This document shows positions 8,238 through 16,454 of a stretch of 64,000 nucleotides of DNA, one piece after another. The first letter of the stretch is position 1, and every line of letters begins with the position of its first letter. Position numbers and translations under genes: made by a program. The notes beneath the pieces were generated by a model. The model was not told the origin of the DNA. It worked only from the letters and a program-made list of their open reading frames with translations, and searched no databases. The DNA lies in the NCBI GenBank assembly GCA_942493335.1, contig OW818693.1, positions 310,001 through 374,000 of the forward strand. Direction: 5' to 3'. This stretch comes from JAEWSN01 sp942493335 (GTDB lineage Bacteria; Bacillota; Clostridia; DSM-8532).

Positions 8238-8252
8238 GTCCGTAGAAACCGC

Positions 8253-8281
8253 TTGACAATCCGGTTCTGTGCCGTTAGAAT
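8253..8281 (+). promoter_or_regulatory. Promoter of the tRNA-Glu/Asp/Thr operon
   Basis: TTGACA (8253-8258), a 17-base spacer and TAGAAT (8276-8281) stand about 40 bases upstream of the first tRNA gene, a typical stable-RNA promoter layout. Confidence 0.8.
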
Positions 8282-8323
8282 AGAACTTGCCGTAAAAAAC
8301 GGACGCACTCGAATGCGGATCAT

Positions 8324-8398
8324 GGCCCCATGGTCAAGCGGTTAAGACTCCGCCCTCTCACGGCGGCTACAGGGGTTCGAATCCCCTTGGGGTCACCA
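8324..8398 (+). tRNA. tRNA-Glu (anticodon CTC)
   Basis: The acceptor arms GGCCCCA (8324-8330) and TGGGGTC (8388-8394) pair, the anticodon stem CCGCC/GGCGG encloses the loop CTCTCAC with anticodon CTC, and TTCGAAT forms the T-loop. The discriminator A and CCA are encoded. It reads GAG codons. Confidence 0.95.
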
Positions 8399-8433
8399 CC
8401 ATGCCGGAGATGCAAGTCTCCGGCACTTTATAC

Positions 8434-8510
8434 GGCCTGGTAGTTCAGTTGGTTAGAACGCTAGCCTGTCACGCTAGAGGTCGAGGGTTCGAGCCCCTTC
8501 CAGGTCGCCA
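8434..8510 (+). tRNA. tRNA-Asp (anticodon GTC)
   Basis: GGCCTGG (8434-8440) pairs with CCAGGTC (8500-8506). The anticodon stem CTAGC/GCTAG encloses CTGTCAC with anticodon GTC, the T-loop is TTCGAGC, and the discriminator G and CCA are encoded. Confidence 0.95.
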
Positions 8511-8612
8511 ATTCCTTCCCTTGCGTATCTTTCGGTACAGAAGGGAAACAGTTTGTTCTGCAGGGTCGCAAGCCCTGCAACCACGCCGGCGGGACAGCGT
8601 CGGACATAATGG

Positions 8613-8688
8613 GCTGGTGTAGCTCAGCTGGTAGAGCAGCTGATTTGTAATCAGCAGGTCGGGGGTCCGAATCCGTCCACCAGCTCCA
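8613..8688 (+). tRNA. tRNA-Thr (anticodon TGT)
   Basis: GCTGGTG (8613-8619) pairs with CACCAGC (8678-8684). The stem GCTGA/TCAGC encloses TTTGTAA with anticodon TGT, and CCA is encoded. The T-arm is unusual: the stem 8661-8665/8673-8677 has a G-G opposition (8663 and 8675), and the loop reads TCCGAAT instead of TTCGAAT, so position 55 would be C. Confidence 0.9.
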
Positions 8689-8691
8689 TGG

Positions 8692-8724
8692 AAAGCCGCT
8701 TCCTGAAATGGATAGCGGCTTTTT
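8692..8724 (+). terminator. Terminator of the tRNA operon
   Basis: AAAGCCGCT (8692-8700) pairs with AGCGGCTTT (8714-8722), followed by T residues, directly after the tRNA-Thr CCA end. Confidence 0.85.
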
Positions 8725-9197
8725 CCATCTATATCAAAACATTATTTTGCAAACTAAATGACTACCGATTGAATACCAATAATGGAAAAATGGTTTATGA
8801 GCCGATTGTCTGCGACTCTTTTTTTGATCCGAGACTTTCCATAATATCGGCAGCTTGCTGGTCGGCACTTCGTAAGGCGTGCGCGTATACTATCCTAGTA
8901 TTGCTCGGGTTCGCATATTTGATTGGTGAAACAACGGCCTTCACATTAGTCTTCACGAACCTTGCATCATGTGTTTCACATTCATGGGTTTGAACGCATT
9001 GTGTAGACAATATATAGGACTACTGAAAGGTGGTATACATTGAGTGCATGATAAGCTAGGCCAACTATGTGAACACTTGCGGTTCACGCGTTCATATGGC
9101 GTTCATGTATTTATTTCCAACTTCAACCATATATGTTTTCCAGATAAAGAATAATATGTTCCTGGCTGCATAATGATTCATGAAAGGTGGACTTGTA
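8725..9197 (+). other. AT-rich spacer before the surface protein gene
   Basis: I see no convincing gene in this 473-base stretch, which is clearly richer in A and T than the neighbouring operons. A possible promoter is TTGAAC (8990-8995), a 17-base spacer and TATAGG (9013-9018), leaving a leader of about 170 bases. The leader contains several copies of GTTCA, including a GTGAAC/GTTCAC dyad near 9070-9090. Long leaders are usual for S-layer mRNAs. No copy of the tRNA-Thr end, as expected of an integration site, was found. Confidence 0.4.
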
Positions 9198-12100
9198 ATG
9201 CTTTTGAAAAGACTTTTACCATTCATCCTTATAATATGCATGATATTTGTGATGATCTTCAACGTCAATTTCGGAATACTGAAAGCAAATGCAACCGTTA
9301 TTGGGGGAACTTCTGATAATAGTAGTGCAAATGCGGCTGAGATTACTCAATCGCCCGAAAATGTCCAAATGTATGATGCTGGGGGCCCGAATGCAAACAA
9401 CTCGATCTTTAAGTTCACTGCTGACTTAACTGGAGATTGTACGCTAACATTATCAAGTGCCAATACTTTTTCATATGCCCTTGCATATGATGGGGATTTT
9501 TCAACCGGTCCTGATCTAGGGGGTCCAGCTACTGGAACTACAGCCTCTCTGAATTACACTTTCTCAGTCACTCTTGGCAGTGTGTACTATTTACAGCTGT
9601 ATTCTGTTGACGGAAATGATTTTGTGGGATCCCTTTCGATTTCCGCAATTATTCCTCCCGCCACAACCCCTGTCATAAACAGCATCGCTGCATCCAATGC
9701 AGGTACGAACCTTGGTCTTGGCGTGGGTGACACCCTGACAATCACATTCGATCAAAACACCAACAAGCCTGCCATCACGGCAGCTACCATCGATGCCAAA
9801 CTGAAGCTCACTAACGGACATAGCTGGGGCAGTGCCTTGCAGAATGCGGATATTGCATGGAATGGCGCAGGGAATATTCTAACCATCACTTTCAGCAGTG
9901 TAAGCGGTTCCACAATCGCCGTCGGTGATACGATCACGATCGATTCAACCGCCGGCATACAGGACGAAGGTTTGCTTGCGGTGGCAAGCACGGACAACGA
10001 TCCGATCAACGGCACATTCACCTCGGCTCCCGTCATCGCCAGTATCAGTGCTTCAAACGCAGGCTCCAACGCAGGCCTTGGCGTTGGTGACACCGTCGTC
10101 CTCACTTTCGATCAAAACACCAACAAACCCGCCATTTCAGCCGCTACCATCAATGCCAAACTGAAGCTGAACAATGGGCACAGTTGGGGCAGCACTTTGC
10201 AAAATGCTGATATTGTGTGGAATGCCGGGGGAAACATCCTCACGATAACCTTCAGCAATATCTCAGCCTCCACGATTGCAGTCGGAGATACAATCACACT
10301 CGATGCAACCGCCAATATCAAGGATTCCGCATCAACAACCCCGGCAAGCACCGATAGTGACCCTGTTACCGGCACATTCACTTCCACAGTTGCAATCAAC
10401 AGCATCGTCGCAACCAATTCCGGCGCCAATACCGGGCTTGGCATTGGCGATACGGTTATTCTCACATTCGACCAGAACACCAACAAGCCCGCCATTACAG
10501 CCGGAACCATCGATGGGAAACTAAAACTGAACAACGGACACAGTTGGGGAATTTCCTTGCAGAATGCAGATATCGCCTGGAATGGCGCAGGGAACATCCT
10601 CACGATTACCTTCAGCAATATCGCCGCATCCACAATTGCAGTCGGAGATACGATTACACTCGACACGACGGCCAATATCATGGACTCAGCCTCTACCACA
10701 GCCGCAAGTACGGACAACGATCCTGTTACAGGCACATTCACATCTGCTGTTGCCATCAGCGGCATCACCGCCTCGAATGCGGGCAGTAATACCGGACTTG
10801 GAATCGGTGATACGATTGCCATCACTTTCAATCAAAACACCAACAAACCCATCATTACTGCTGCTACCATCGATGCAAAGTTGAAGTTGAACAACGGGCA
10901 TAGTTGGGGGAGCGCGCTTACGGATGGAAATATTGCCTGGAACGGTGCAGGAAACATTCTGACCATCACCTTTGGGGATATCACCAACTCCACGCTTGCT
11001 GTCGGAGATATCATCACCCTTGATACAACCGCCAATATTCTGGATTCCGCGTCAACAACCGCCGCAAGTACGGACAACGACCCAATTGCCGGCACTTTCA
11101 CTTCCGTTGTTTCCATCAACAGCATCGTCGCATCCAATGCTGGTTCCAATGTCGGACTTGGTGTCGGGGACCAATTGACGATCACCTTCGATCAAAATAC
11201 CAACAAACCCGCCATTGCAGCCGGAACCATCGATACAAGGCTGAAGCTCAACAACGGCCACAGCTGGGGCAGTGCCTTGCAGAATGCGGATATTGCATGG
11301 AATGGCGCAGGGAACATCCTCACCATCACCTTCAGCGATGTGACGAATTCTACCATTGCAGCAGGAGACACACTCACACTGGACACAACCGCAAACATCA
11401 AGGACGCTGCTTCAACGACATCCGCCAGCACGGACAGTGACACGATTGCCGGGACTTTCACAACACCTGCTGGTCCTGACTTGAGCATCAACGATATTTC
11501 CGCAGCGGAAAACGCAGGTTTTCTGACATTCACCCTAACCCTTTCAGGAACGCATGGCAGCAACATCACCGTAGACTATGCAACAGCGAACAATACGGCG
11601 ACTGCTGCGGATGGCGATTTTACAGGCACATCAGGCACCGCAACCATCACCGCGGGCCAGTTGACGCAAACTGTGAGTGTCCCCATCAATGATGACCCGT
11701 ATTATGAAGGAAACGAGAGTTTCCATTTGAATTTGTCAGATGTCAATGCGGGTATCATCACGGATGCACAAGGCGTTGGAACCATCACGGACAATGACGG
11801 CACCCCCAGCGTGACCCTTGGCGTCACCGGAAGCCCCCTGGCTGAAAACGGAGGCATCGCTACGGTTACCGCCACCCTTTCAAATCGCAGCTTTCAAAAT
11901 GTGACCGTCAACCTCGGGTTCACCGGTACTGCAGTTGGCGCAGGAACAGACTATACCGTCTCGAGCGCAAGCATACTCGTTCTGGCCGGCAGTTTGAGCG
12001 GAACAGCAACCATCACAGGTGTAAACAATGCAGCCTATGAAGCGAACAAGACGGTGATTGTGGATGTCACAGGCGTCACAAACGGCTCGGAAAGCGGCAC

Positions 12101-14474
12101 ACAGCAAGTCACTGCAACCATTGCCGATGATGAAACCGCACCGACCGTCACTTTGGGTCTCGCCGGAAGTCCTTTCGCCGAGAACGGTGGTGTGGCAACG
12201 GTTACCGCAACCCTGAATCATTTGTCCTACCAGAATGTTACTGTCAATCTTGGATTCACCGGATCTGCAACAGGTGGCGGAACAGATTATTCGGCACCTG
12301 CCAGCATCACGGTTTTTGCCGGTGATCTATCCGGAACCGCTTCGCTGACTGGCGTGAACGATCCACTGGACGAAGAGAACGAAACAGTCACTGTTGATAT
12401 CACGAGTGTGACAAACGGGGCGGAAAGCGGTTCACAGCAAGTCACTGCGAATATCACGGATGACGATGCGGCGCCTTCCATCAGTATTGACGATCAAACC
12501 GTTACGGAAAGTGATTCAGGAACCGTCAATCTTGTGTTTGCTGTCACATTATCCGCGGCAAGCGGCAAGTCTGCTACCGTAGATTATGCAACAGCGGATA
12601 ACACAGCCACAACGGGCGATACCGATTACACCGGCGACACCGGAACACTCACTTTCACTCCGGGTCAAACCATAAAGAACATCACGGTTGTTGTGAACGG
12701 CGATATCAGCAAGGAATCCACCGAAACGCTATCTGTGAATCTTTCAAATGCGGCGAATGCGACAATCTCCGACAATCAAGGGATCGGAACGATCACCAAT
12801 GACGACACGCCGCTCCTTTCCATCAATGATCCAGCTGTGACGGAAGGAAATGCGGGAACAGCGGCATTAACGTTTGCCATCACTTTGAGTAAAGCAATTG
12901 CTCAAACCGTGACCGTGGAATATGCAGCTGCCGATGGCACAGCAACCACAGCAAACACTGACTATGCAAGCAATGCGGGAACACTAACTTTCACACCGGG
13001 GCAAACAAGCAAGACTGTCGCGGTTACAGTCAATGGAGATACTGTCATCGAGTCCAGCGAGACAGTCCTGTTGAATCTGACAAACCCGGTCAATGCAACC
13101 ATCAGCGATGCACAAGGAAGCGGCACCATCACCAACGATGATGCAGCACCCCCTACAGCCACGCCAACGCCGACTCCTTCGCCTTCTTCGACACCCACTC
13201 CAACCCCAGCACCATTATCGAATGTTGTCATCCTCGTCAACGACGTCGTGCAAACATCGGCAACAGCAGCGACCTCGACGGCAGGCGGTGTAACGGTTAC
13301 AACCGTTACAATCAACCAAGAACGACTCAAGGACAACCTGGATCACGGAGGTGCAAAGAGCACGGTTGTCATTCCCGTGAATCAGGCCTCCGATGTTGTC
13401 GTAGGGCAGCTGACAGGCCAATCCGTGAAGGACATGGAGAATGTCGAAGCTGTTTTGGAGATAAGAACAGATAGAGTCACGTATACATTGCCGGCTGGTC
13501 AGATCAATATTGATTCAGTATCGACCGCATTGGGATTGGATGTTGAACTCAGAAACATCGTTGTGAAGATCGAAGTTGCTTCTCCTCCTGATGACACAAT
13601 GAAAATCATCCAGAATACTGCCAACAGGAATAGTTATTCCATTGTCGTAACCCCGGTCGAATTCACCATCAGTTGCACAAGTGATAATAAAACCGTTGAA
13701 GTATCCCGTTTCAACGGATATGTCGAGCGTTCCATATCGATTCCGGACGGTATCGACCCTTTGAAAATTACTACTGGCATTGTTCTGAACAGCGACGGAA
13801 CTTTTTCTCATGTACCTACGACGATTATCAGGATCGGCGGCAAGTATTATGCAAAAATCAATAGTTTGACCAACAGCATTTATTCAGTCATCGGGAACAC
13901 AATCACATTCGCAGACATGGGCACGCACTGGGCGAAGGATCTTGTCAACAATGCCGGATCAAAGCTTATCGTGAACGGGATCACATCAACCAGGTTTGCA
14001 CCTGACAAGAACATGACTCGTGCGGAATTCGCATCCATCCTCGTAAAGGCTCTCGGCCTCATGCGTTCCGGAACTGGAACCAATCAATTCAGTGATGTGA
14101 ACAAAAGTGATTGGTATTACACCGCTGTGAGCATTGCCGCAGACTATAAACTCATTACAGGGACCTCCAAGGGGACATTTCATCCGAATGAAGCCATATC
14201 AAGGCAAGAAGCGATGGTAATGGTTGCTCGTGCCATAAAAGTGACGCAGAAGATGATCTTGAGCGTTGGTCCGATCGATGCAGCTGAAGCACTATCGCAG
14301 TTCACCGACAAATCAACGATTGGCACCTGGGCAAAACAAGATGTTGCGCTCTGCATTGAGAATGGGATCGTCGAGGGCAGCAACAGAAAAATAAAGCCTG
14401 TCAGCAATATCACGCGAGCTGAAGCAACCGCGATCGTAATGCGCATGTTGAAGAAAGCGGTGCTGATTGACTAG
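9198..14474 (+). CDS. Giant SLH-anchored surface protein with tandem repeats and Calx-beta domains
   Basis: The 1758-residue protein begins with a signal peptide (about residues 1-31, hydrophobic core FILIICMIFVMIF, cleavage after KANA). An N-terminal beta-rich domain (about 33-155) resembles pre-peptidase C-type modules. Five 120-residue repeats (159-758) follow, each with FDQNTNKP and NGHSWG motifs. Next come about five Calx-beta-like units (762-1315), two of a variant type with ENGG, and a Thr/Pro/Ser linker (1316-1338). The domain at about 1340-1570 (VSRFNGYVERSI, IVLNSDGTFSHVPT) recurs upstream of SLH modules in other Gram-positive surface proteins. Three SLH domains (about 1572-1755) end the chain and should bind pyruvylated wall polymer. 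AAAGGTGG precedes the ATG at 9198; an ATG at 9180 lacks such a site. It is probably an S-layer component or adhesin, and Calx-beta units suggest calcium binding. Confidence 0.9.
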   Translation: MLLKRLLPFILIICMIFVMIFNVNFGILKANATVIGGTSDNSSANAAEITQSPENVQMYDAGGPNANNSIFKFTADLTGDCTLTLSSANTFSYALAYDGDFSTGPDLGGPATGTTASLNYTFSVTLGSVYYLQLYSVDGNDFVGSLSISAIIPPATTPVINSIAASNAGTNLGLGVGDTLTITFDQNTNKPAITAATIDAKLKLTNGHSWGSALQNADIAWNGAGNILTITFSSVSGSTIAVGDTITIDSTAGIQDEGLLAVASTDNDPINGTFTSAPVIASISASNAGSNAGLGVGDTVVLTFDQNTNKPAISAATINAKLKLNNGHSWGSTLQNADIVWNAGGNILTITFSNISASTIAVGDTITLDATANIKDSASTTPASTDSDPVTGTFTSTVAINSIVATNSGANTGLGIGDTVILTFDQNTNKPAITAGTIDGKLKLNNGHSWGISLQNADIAWNGAGNILTITFSNIAASTIAVGDTITLDTTANIMDSASTTAASTDNDPVTGTFTSAVAISGITASNAGSNTGLGIGDTIAITFNQNTNKPIITAATIDAKLKLNNGHSWGSALTDGNIAWNGAGNILTITFGDITNSTLAVGDIITLDTTANILDSASTTAASTDNDPIAGTFTSVVSINSIVASNAGSNVGLGVGDQLTITFDQNTNKPAIAAGTIDTRLKLNNGHSWGSALQNADIAWNGAGNILTITFSDVTNSTIAAGDTLTLDTTANIKDAASTTSASTDSDTIAGTFTTPAGPDLSINDISAAENAGFLTFTLTLSGTHGSNITVDYATANNTATAADGDFTGTSGTATITAGQLTQTVSVPINDDPYYEGNESFHLNLSDVNAGIITDAQGVGTITDNDGTPSVTLGVTGSPLAENGGIATVTATLSNRSFQNVTVNLGFTGTAVGAGTDYTVSSASILVLAGSLSGTATITGVNNAAYEANKTVIVDVTGVTNGSESGTQQVTATIADDETAPTVTLGLAGSPFAENGGVATVTATLNHLSYQNVTVNLGFTGSATGGGTDYSAPASITVFAGDLSGTASLTGVNDPLDEENETVTVDITSVTNGAESGSQQVTANITDDDAAPSISIDDQTVTESDSGTVNLVFAVTLSAASGKSATVDYATADNTATTGDTDYTGDTGTLTFTPGQTIKNITVVVNGDISKESTETLSVNLSNAANATISDNQGIGTITNDDTPLLSINDPAVTEGNAGTAALTFAITLSKAIAQTVTVEYAAADGTATTANTDYASNAGTLTFTPGQTSKTVAVTVNGDTVIESSETVLLNLTNPVNATISDAQGSGTITNDDAAPPTATPTPTPSPSSTPTPTPAPLSNVVILVNDVVQTSATAATSTAGGVTVTTVTINQERLKDNLDHGGAKSTVVIPVNQASDVVVGQLTGQSVKDMENVEAVLEIRTDRVTYTLPAGQINIDSVSTALGLDVELRNIVVKIEVASPPDDTMKIIQNTANRNSYSIVVTPVEFTISCTSDNKTVEVSRFNGYVERSISIPDGIDPLKITTGIVLNSDGTFSHVPTTIIRIGGKYYAKINSLTNSIYSVIGNTITFADMGTHWAKDLVNNAGSKLIVNGITSTRFAPDKNMTRAEFASILVKALGLMRSGTGTNQFSDVNKSDWYYTAVSIAADYKLITGTSKGTFHPNEAISRQEAMVMVARAIKVTQKMILSVGPIDAAEALSQFTDKSTIGTWAKQDVALCIENGIVEGSNRKIKPVSNITRAEATAIVMRMLKKAVLID
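9672..11471 (+). repeat. Five tandem 360-bp repeats coding 120-residue domains
   Basis: Units start at 9672, 10032, 10392, 10752 and 11112. The landmark encoding FDQNTNKP recurs at exactly 360-base intervals with no insertion or deletion, while many third positions differ. Each unit encodes NGHSWG, WNGAGNILTITF and a closing STDNDP-type stretch. Fixed length with diverged codons points to old duplication kept under length constraint, or to repeated gene conversion. Confidence 0.9.
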
Positions 14475-14585
14475 GCTTTCGGGATTGACATGGCGCAAGG
14501 TGAAATGAGTTCTACGGCCCGTGGAAGCAGTGCGGTGGATGATTCGTCAGTGGATGCATTGGGGTTTATACCCAGCGAGCGAATA

Positions 14586-14623
14586 AGGGGAATTGGGATC
14601 TGATGATTTCAATTCCTCTTTTT
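14586..14623 (+). terminator. Terminator after the surface protein gene
   Basis: AGGGGAATTG (14586-14595) pairs with CAATTCCTCT (14610-14619) with one mismatch and is followed by a run of T. It lies about 110 bases after the stop codon. Confidence 0.7.
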
Positions 14624-14672
14624 GTTGTAACCTTATCACCAACCTTATCACCCTATCACCAATAAAAAAGCC

Positions 14673-14703
14673 TTGACTTGGAGTGGACTCCATGTGGTGT
14701 ACT
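14673..14703 (+). promoter_or_regulatory. MerR-type promoter and operator
   Basis: TTGACT (14673-14678) and TGTACT (14698-14703) are separated by 19 bases, the over-long spacer typical of MerR-activated promoters. A perfect dyad TGGAGTGGACTCCA (14679-14692) lies in the spacer. The TTGACTTGGAGT...ACTCCA pattern resembles operators of NmlR/AdhR-type members that respond to aldehydes. The regulator gene follows directly, so it is probably autoregulated. Confidence 0.8.
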
Positions 14704-14723
14704 GGAGGGGGAGGTGAAGCATC

Positions 14724-15122
14724 ATGACGATTGCGGAAACCAGCAGAAAGTACGACATGACCCAGGACACGCTTCGCTATTACGAGCGGATCGGGTTGAT
14801 TCCCGGTGTGAACCGCAGCAAAAGCGGCATTCGGAATTACACGGAGGAGGACTGCAAGTGGGTTGAATTTGCCAAATGCATGCGGGGAGCAGGCATCCAG
14901 ATCGAGGCCCTGATTGAATATGTCGCACTCTTCCAACAAGGCGATTCAACCGCCGAAGCAAGAAAAGAGCTGCTCATCGACCAACGCAGACAGCTGGCGG
15001 AACGACTCGATGACATGCAGAAAACACTAAAACGGCTGGATCTGAAGATTGAGCGATATGAACAAACCGTTCAGCGGAAGGAAATGGAGTTGCGTCAGGC
15101 TGGCTTGGCTGTGAATGTGTGA
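14724..15122 (+). CDS. MerR family transcriptional regulator
   Basis: This 132-residue protein has the MerR winged helix at the N-terminus (TIAETSRKYDMTQDTLRYYE, then ERIGLIP) and a long C-terminal coiled coil (about residues 75-125) for dimerisation. The effector end is short and lacks the paired cysteines of metal sensors. A single Cys is in DCKWVEFAKC, as in the aldehyde- or thiol-reactive NmlR/AdhR group, where one cysteine in this region matters. GGGGGAGGTGAAG precedes the ATG. It sits behind a MerR-type 19-bp-spacer promoter and before an aldo/keto reductase, which supports control of carbonyl detoxification. Confidence 0.88.
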   Translation: MTIAETSRKYDMTQDTLRYYERIGLIPGVNRSKSGIRNYTEEDCKWVEFAKCMRGAGIQIEALIEYVALFQQGDSTAEARKELLIDQRRQLAERLDDMQKTLKRLDLKIERYEQTVQRKEMELRQAGLAVNV

Positions 15123-15281
15123 ACTCGTGGGAAACCGACCATTCTCGGAGAACTGTCAAACTACGGGGAACTGAGAATACTGCGGAGAACTGGTAATCGT
15201 GCAGGGAACGGGTAATCCTGCGGGATTCGTATGATGCGTTGAGTTTTGGATGGGCATGGAATGCCCCTGAAGGAGAACGGG

Positions 15282-16454
15282 ATGATCTACAAATCGTTTC
15301 AGGAACTGCAGCTTTCCCAACTGGGAATGGGAAACATGCGTCTTCCCACCCTTGAAGGGAATGGCGGGATCGATGAACGGAAAGCAAGAGAAATCCTTGA
15401 ATATGCCTTTGAGAACGGCATCAACTATTTCGATACGGCCTACCGGTATCACAGTGGAGCGTCGGAACTTTTTGTGGGAAAGGTGCTCCGGCAGTATCCT
15501 CGTCAAACCTGGCACCTCGCGACGAAAATGCCCGGGCATATGATGCAGTACCGAAATGGAAAACTGGAATTTGTGGGATATCTGGCCGGCGAAAGTATCA
15601 CTTCCTCTGCCGTCATCTTTGAAGACCAGCTGGAACGGTGCGGTGTGGATTATTTCGATTTCTACCTGCTCCATAATCTCTGCGAGACAGCGTATGATTT
15701 CTATACGGATGCCGATCTTCGTGTCGTCGAATATCTGCTTGAGCAGAAAAAGGCGGGTCATATTCGGCATTTCGGCTTTTCCGCCCATGGCCGTCCGGAG
15801 ACTATCGAGAAGTTCCTGAACTGGAAACCGGGATGTTTTGAGTTCGCCCAGATTCAACTAAATTATCTGGACTGGACCTTGCAGGATGCAGGGCGGAAAT
15901 ACGAAATTCTGACGCGACACGGCATTCCCGTTATCGTCATGGAACCCGTTCGGGGCGGCAGACTCGCCAATCTTGGCGAAAATGCGAATGCCAGGCTGAA
16001 GGTGGCCCGTCCGAATGATTCCATTGCCTCGTGGGCGTTCAGGTTCCTGCAGTCCCTGCCCAATGTTCCTGTCATCCTCAGTGGCATGACAACGATCGAT
16101 CAGCTTAAGGAGAATCTCTCCACCTTCGCGGTTTCGGACCCGGTATCGGAGGAGGAAAAGGAATTGTTGCGCCAGATCGCTGCAGGCATGCTGGATTCGG
16201 TGCCCTGTACGGCATGCCGGTATTGCGGCGAGGATTGTCCGCAGGGACTGGACATCCCCAAACTCATTTCCATGTACAATGAATCCCGTTTTGAAAACCC
16301 GTTCACTCTCAAATTCACGCTTGATGCCATGAAGGATAATGAAAAACCCGCCGCATGCATTGCTTGTGGCGCCTGTTCGAAAGTCTGCCCGCAGGGAATC
16401 GACATTCCGGATGTCATGAGGAAATTTGCAGGTGTGCTTGCCAGACGACCCTAA
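15282..16454 (+). CDS. Aldo/keto reductase with C-terminal 4Fe-4S ferredoxin module
   Basis: The 390-residue protein joins an aldo/keto reductase barrel (about residues 1-280) to a ferredoxin-like tail. The barrel has LGMGNMRLP, GINYFDTAYRYHSG with the catalytic Asp and Tyr, and YFDFYLLHNL. The tail has CTACRYCGEDCPQGLDIP (near 307) and CIACGACSKVCPQGIDIP (near 365), enough for two [4Fe-4S] clusters. Such fusions are common in anaerobic Firmicutes and are presumed to move electrons between ferredoxin and a carbonyl substrate. AAGGAGAACGG precedes the ATG at 15282. It lies 159 bases after the MerR gene and is its likely target. Its end overlaps the convergent serpin gene by 4 bases. Confidence 0.9.
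   Translation: MIYKSFQELQLSQLGMGNMRLPTLEGNGGIDERKAREILEYAFENGINYFDTAYRYHSGASELFVGKVLRQYPRQTWHLATKMPGHMMQYRNGKLEFVGYLAGESITSSAVIFEDQLERCGVDYFDFYLLHNLCETAYDFYTDADLRVVEYLLEQKKAGHIRHFGFSAHGRPETIEKFLNWKPGCFEFAQIQLNYLDWTLQDAGRKYEILTRHGIPVIVMEPVRGGRLANLGENANARLKVARPNDSIASWAFRFLQSLPNVPVILSGMTTIDQLKENLSTFAVSDPVSEEEKELLRQIAAGMLDSVPCTACRYCGEDCPQGLDIPKLISMYNESRFENPFTLKFTLDAMKDNEKPAACIACGACSKVCPQGIDIPDVMRKFAGVLARRP

Noticed and set aside
8324..9197. tRNA-linked genomic island beginning at the tRNA operon
   Set aside because: The spacer is AT-rich, but no integrase and no duplicated tRNA end were found, and the operon has its own terminator.
9591..13421. Many long antisense frames across the surface protein gene
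   Set aside because: They recur with the 360-bp period and mirror the repeat composition, so they are shadows of the coding strand.
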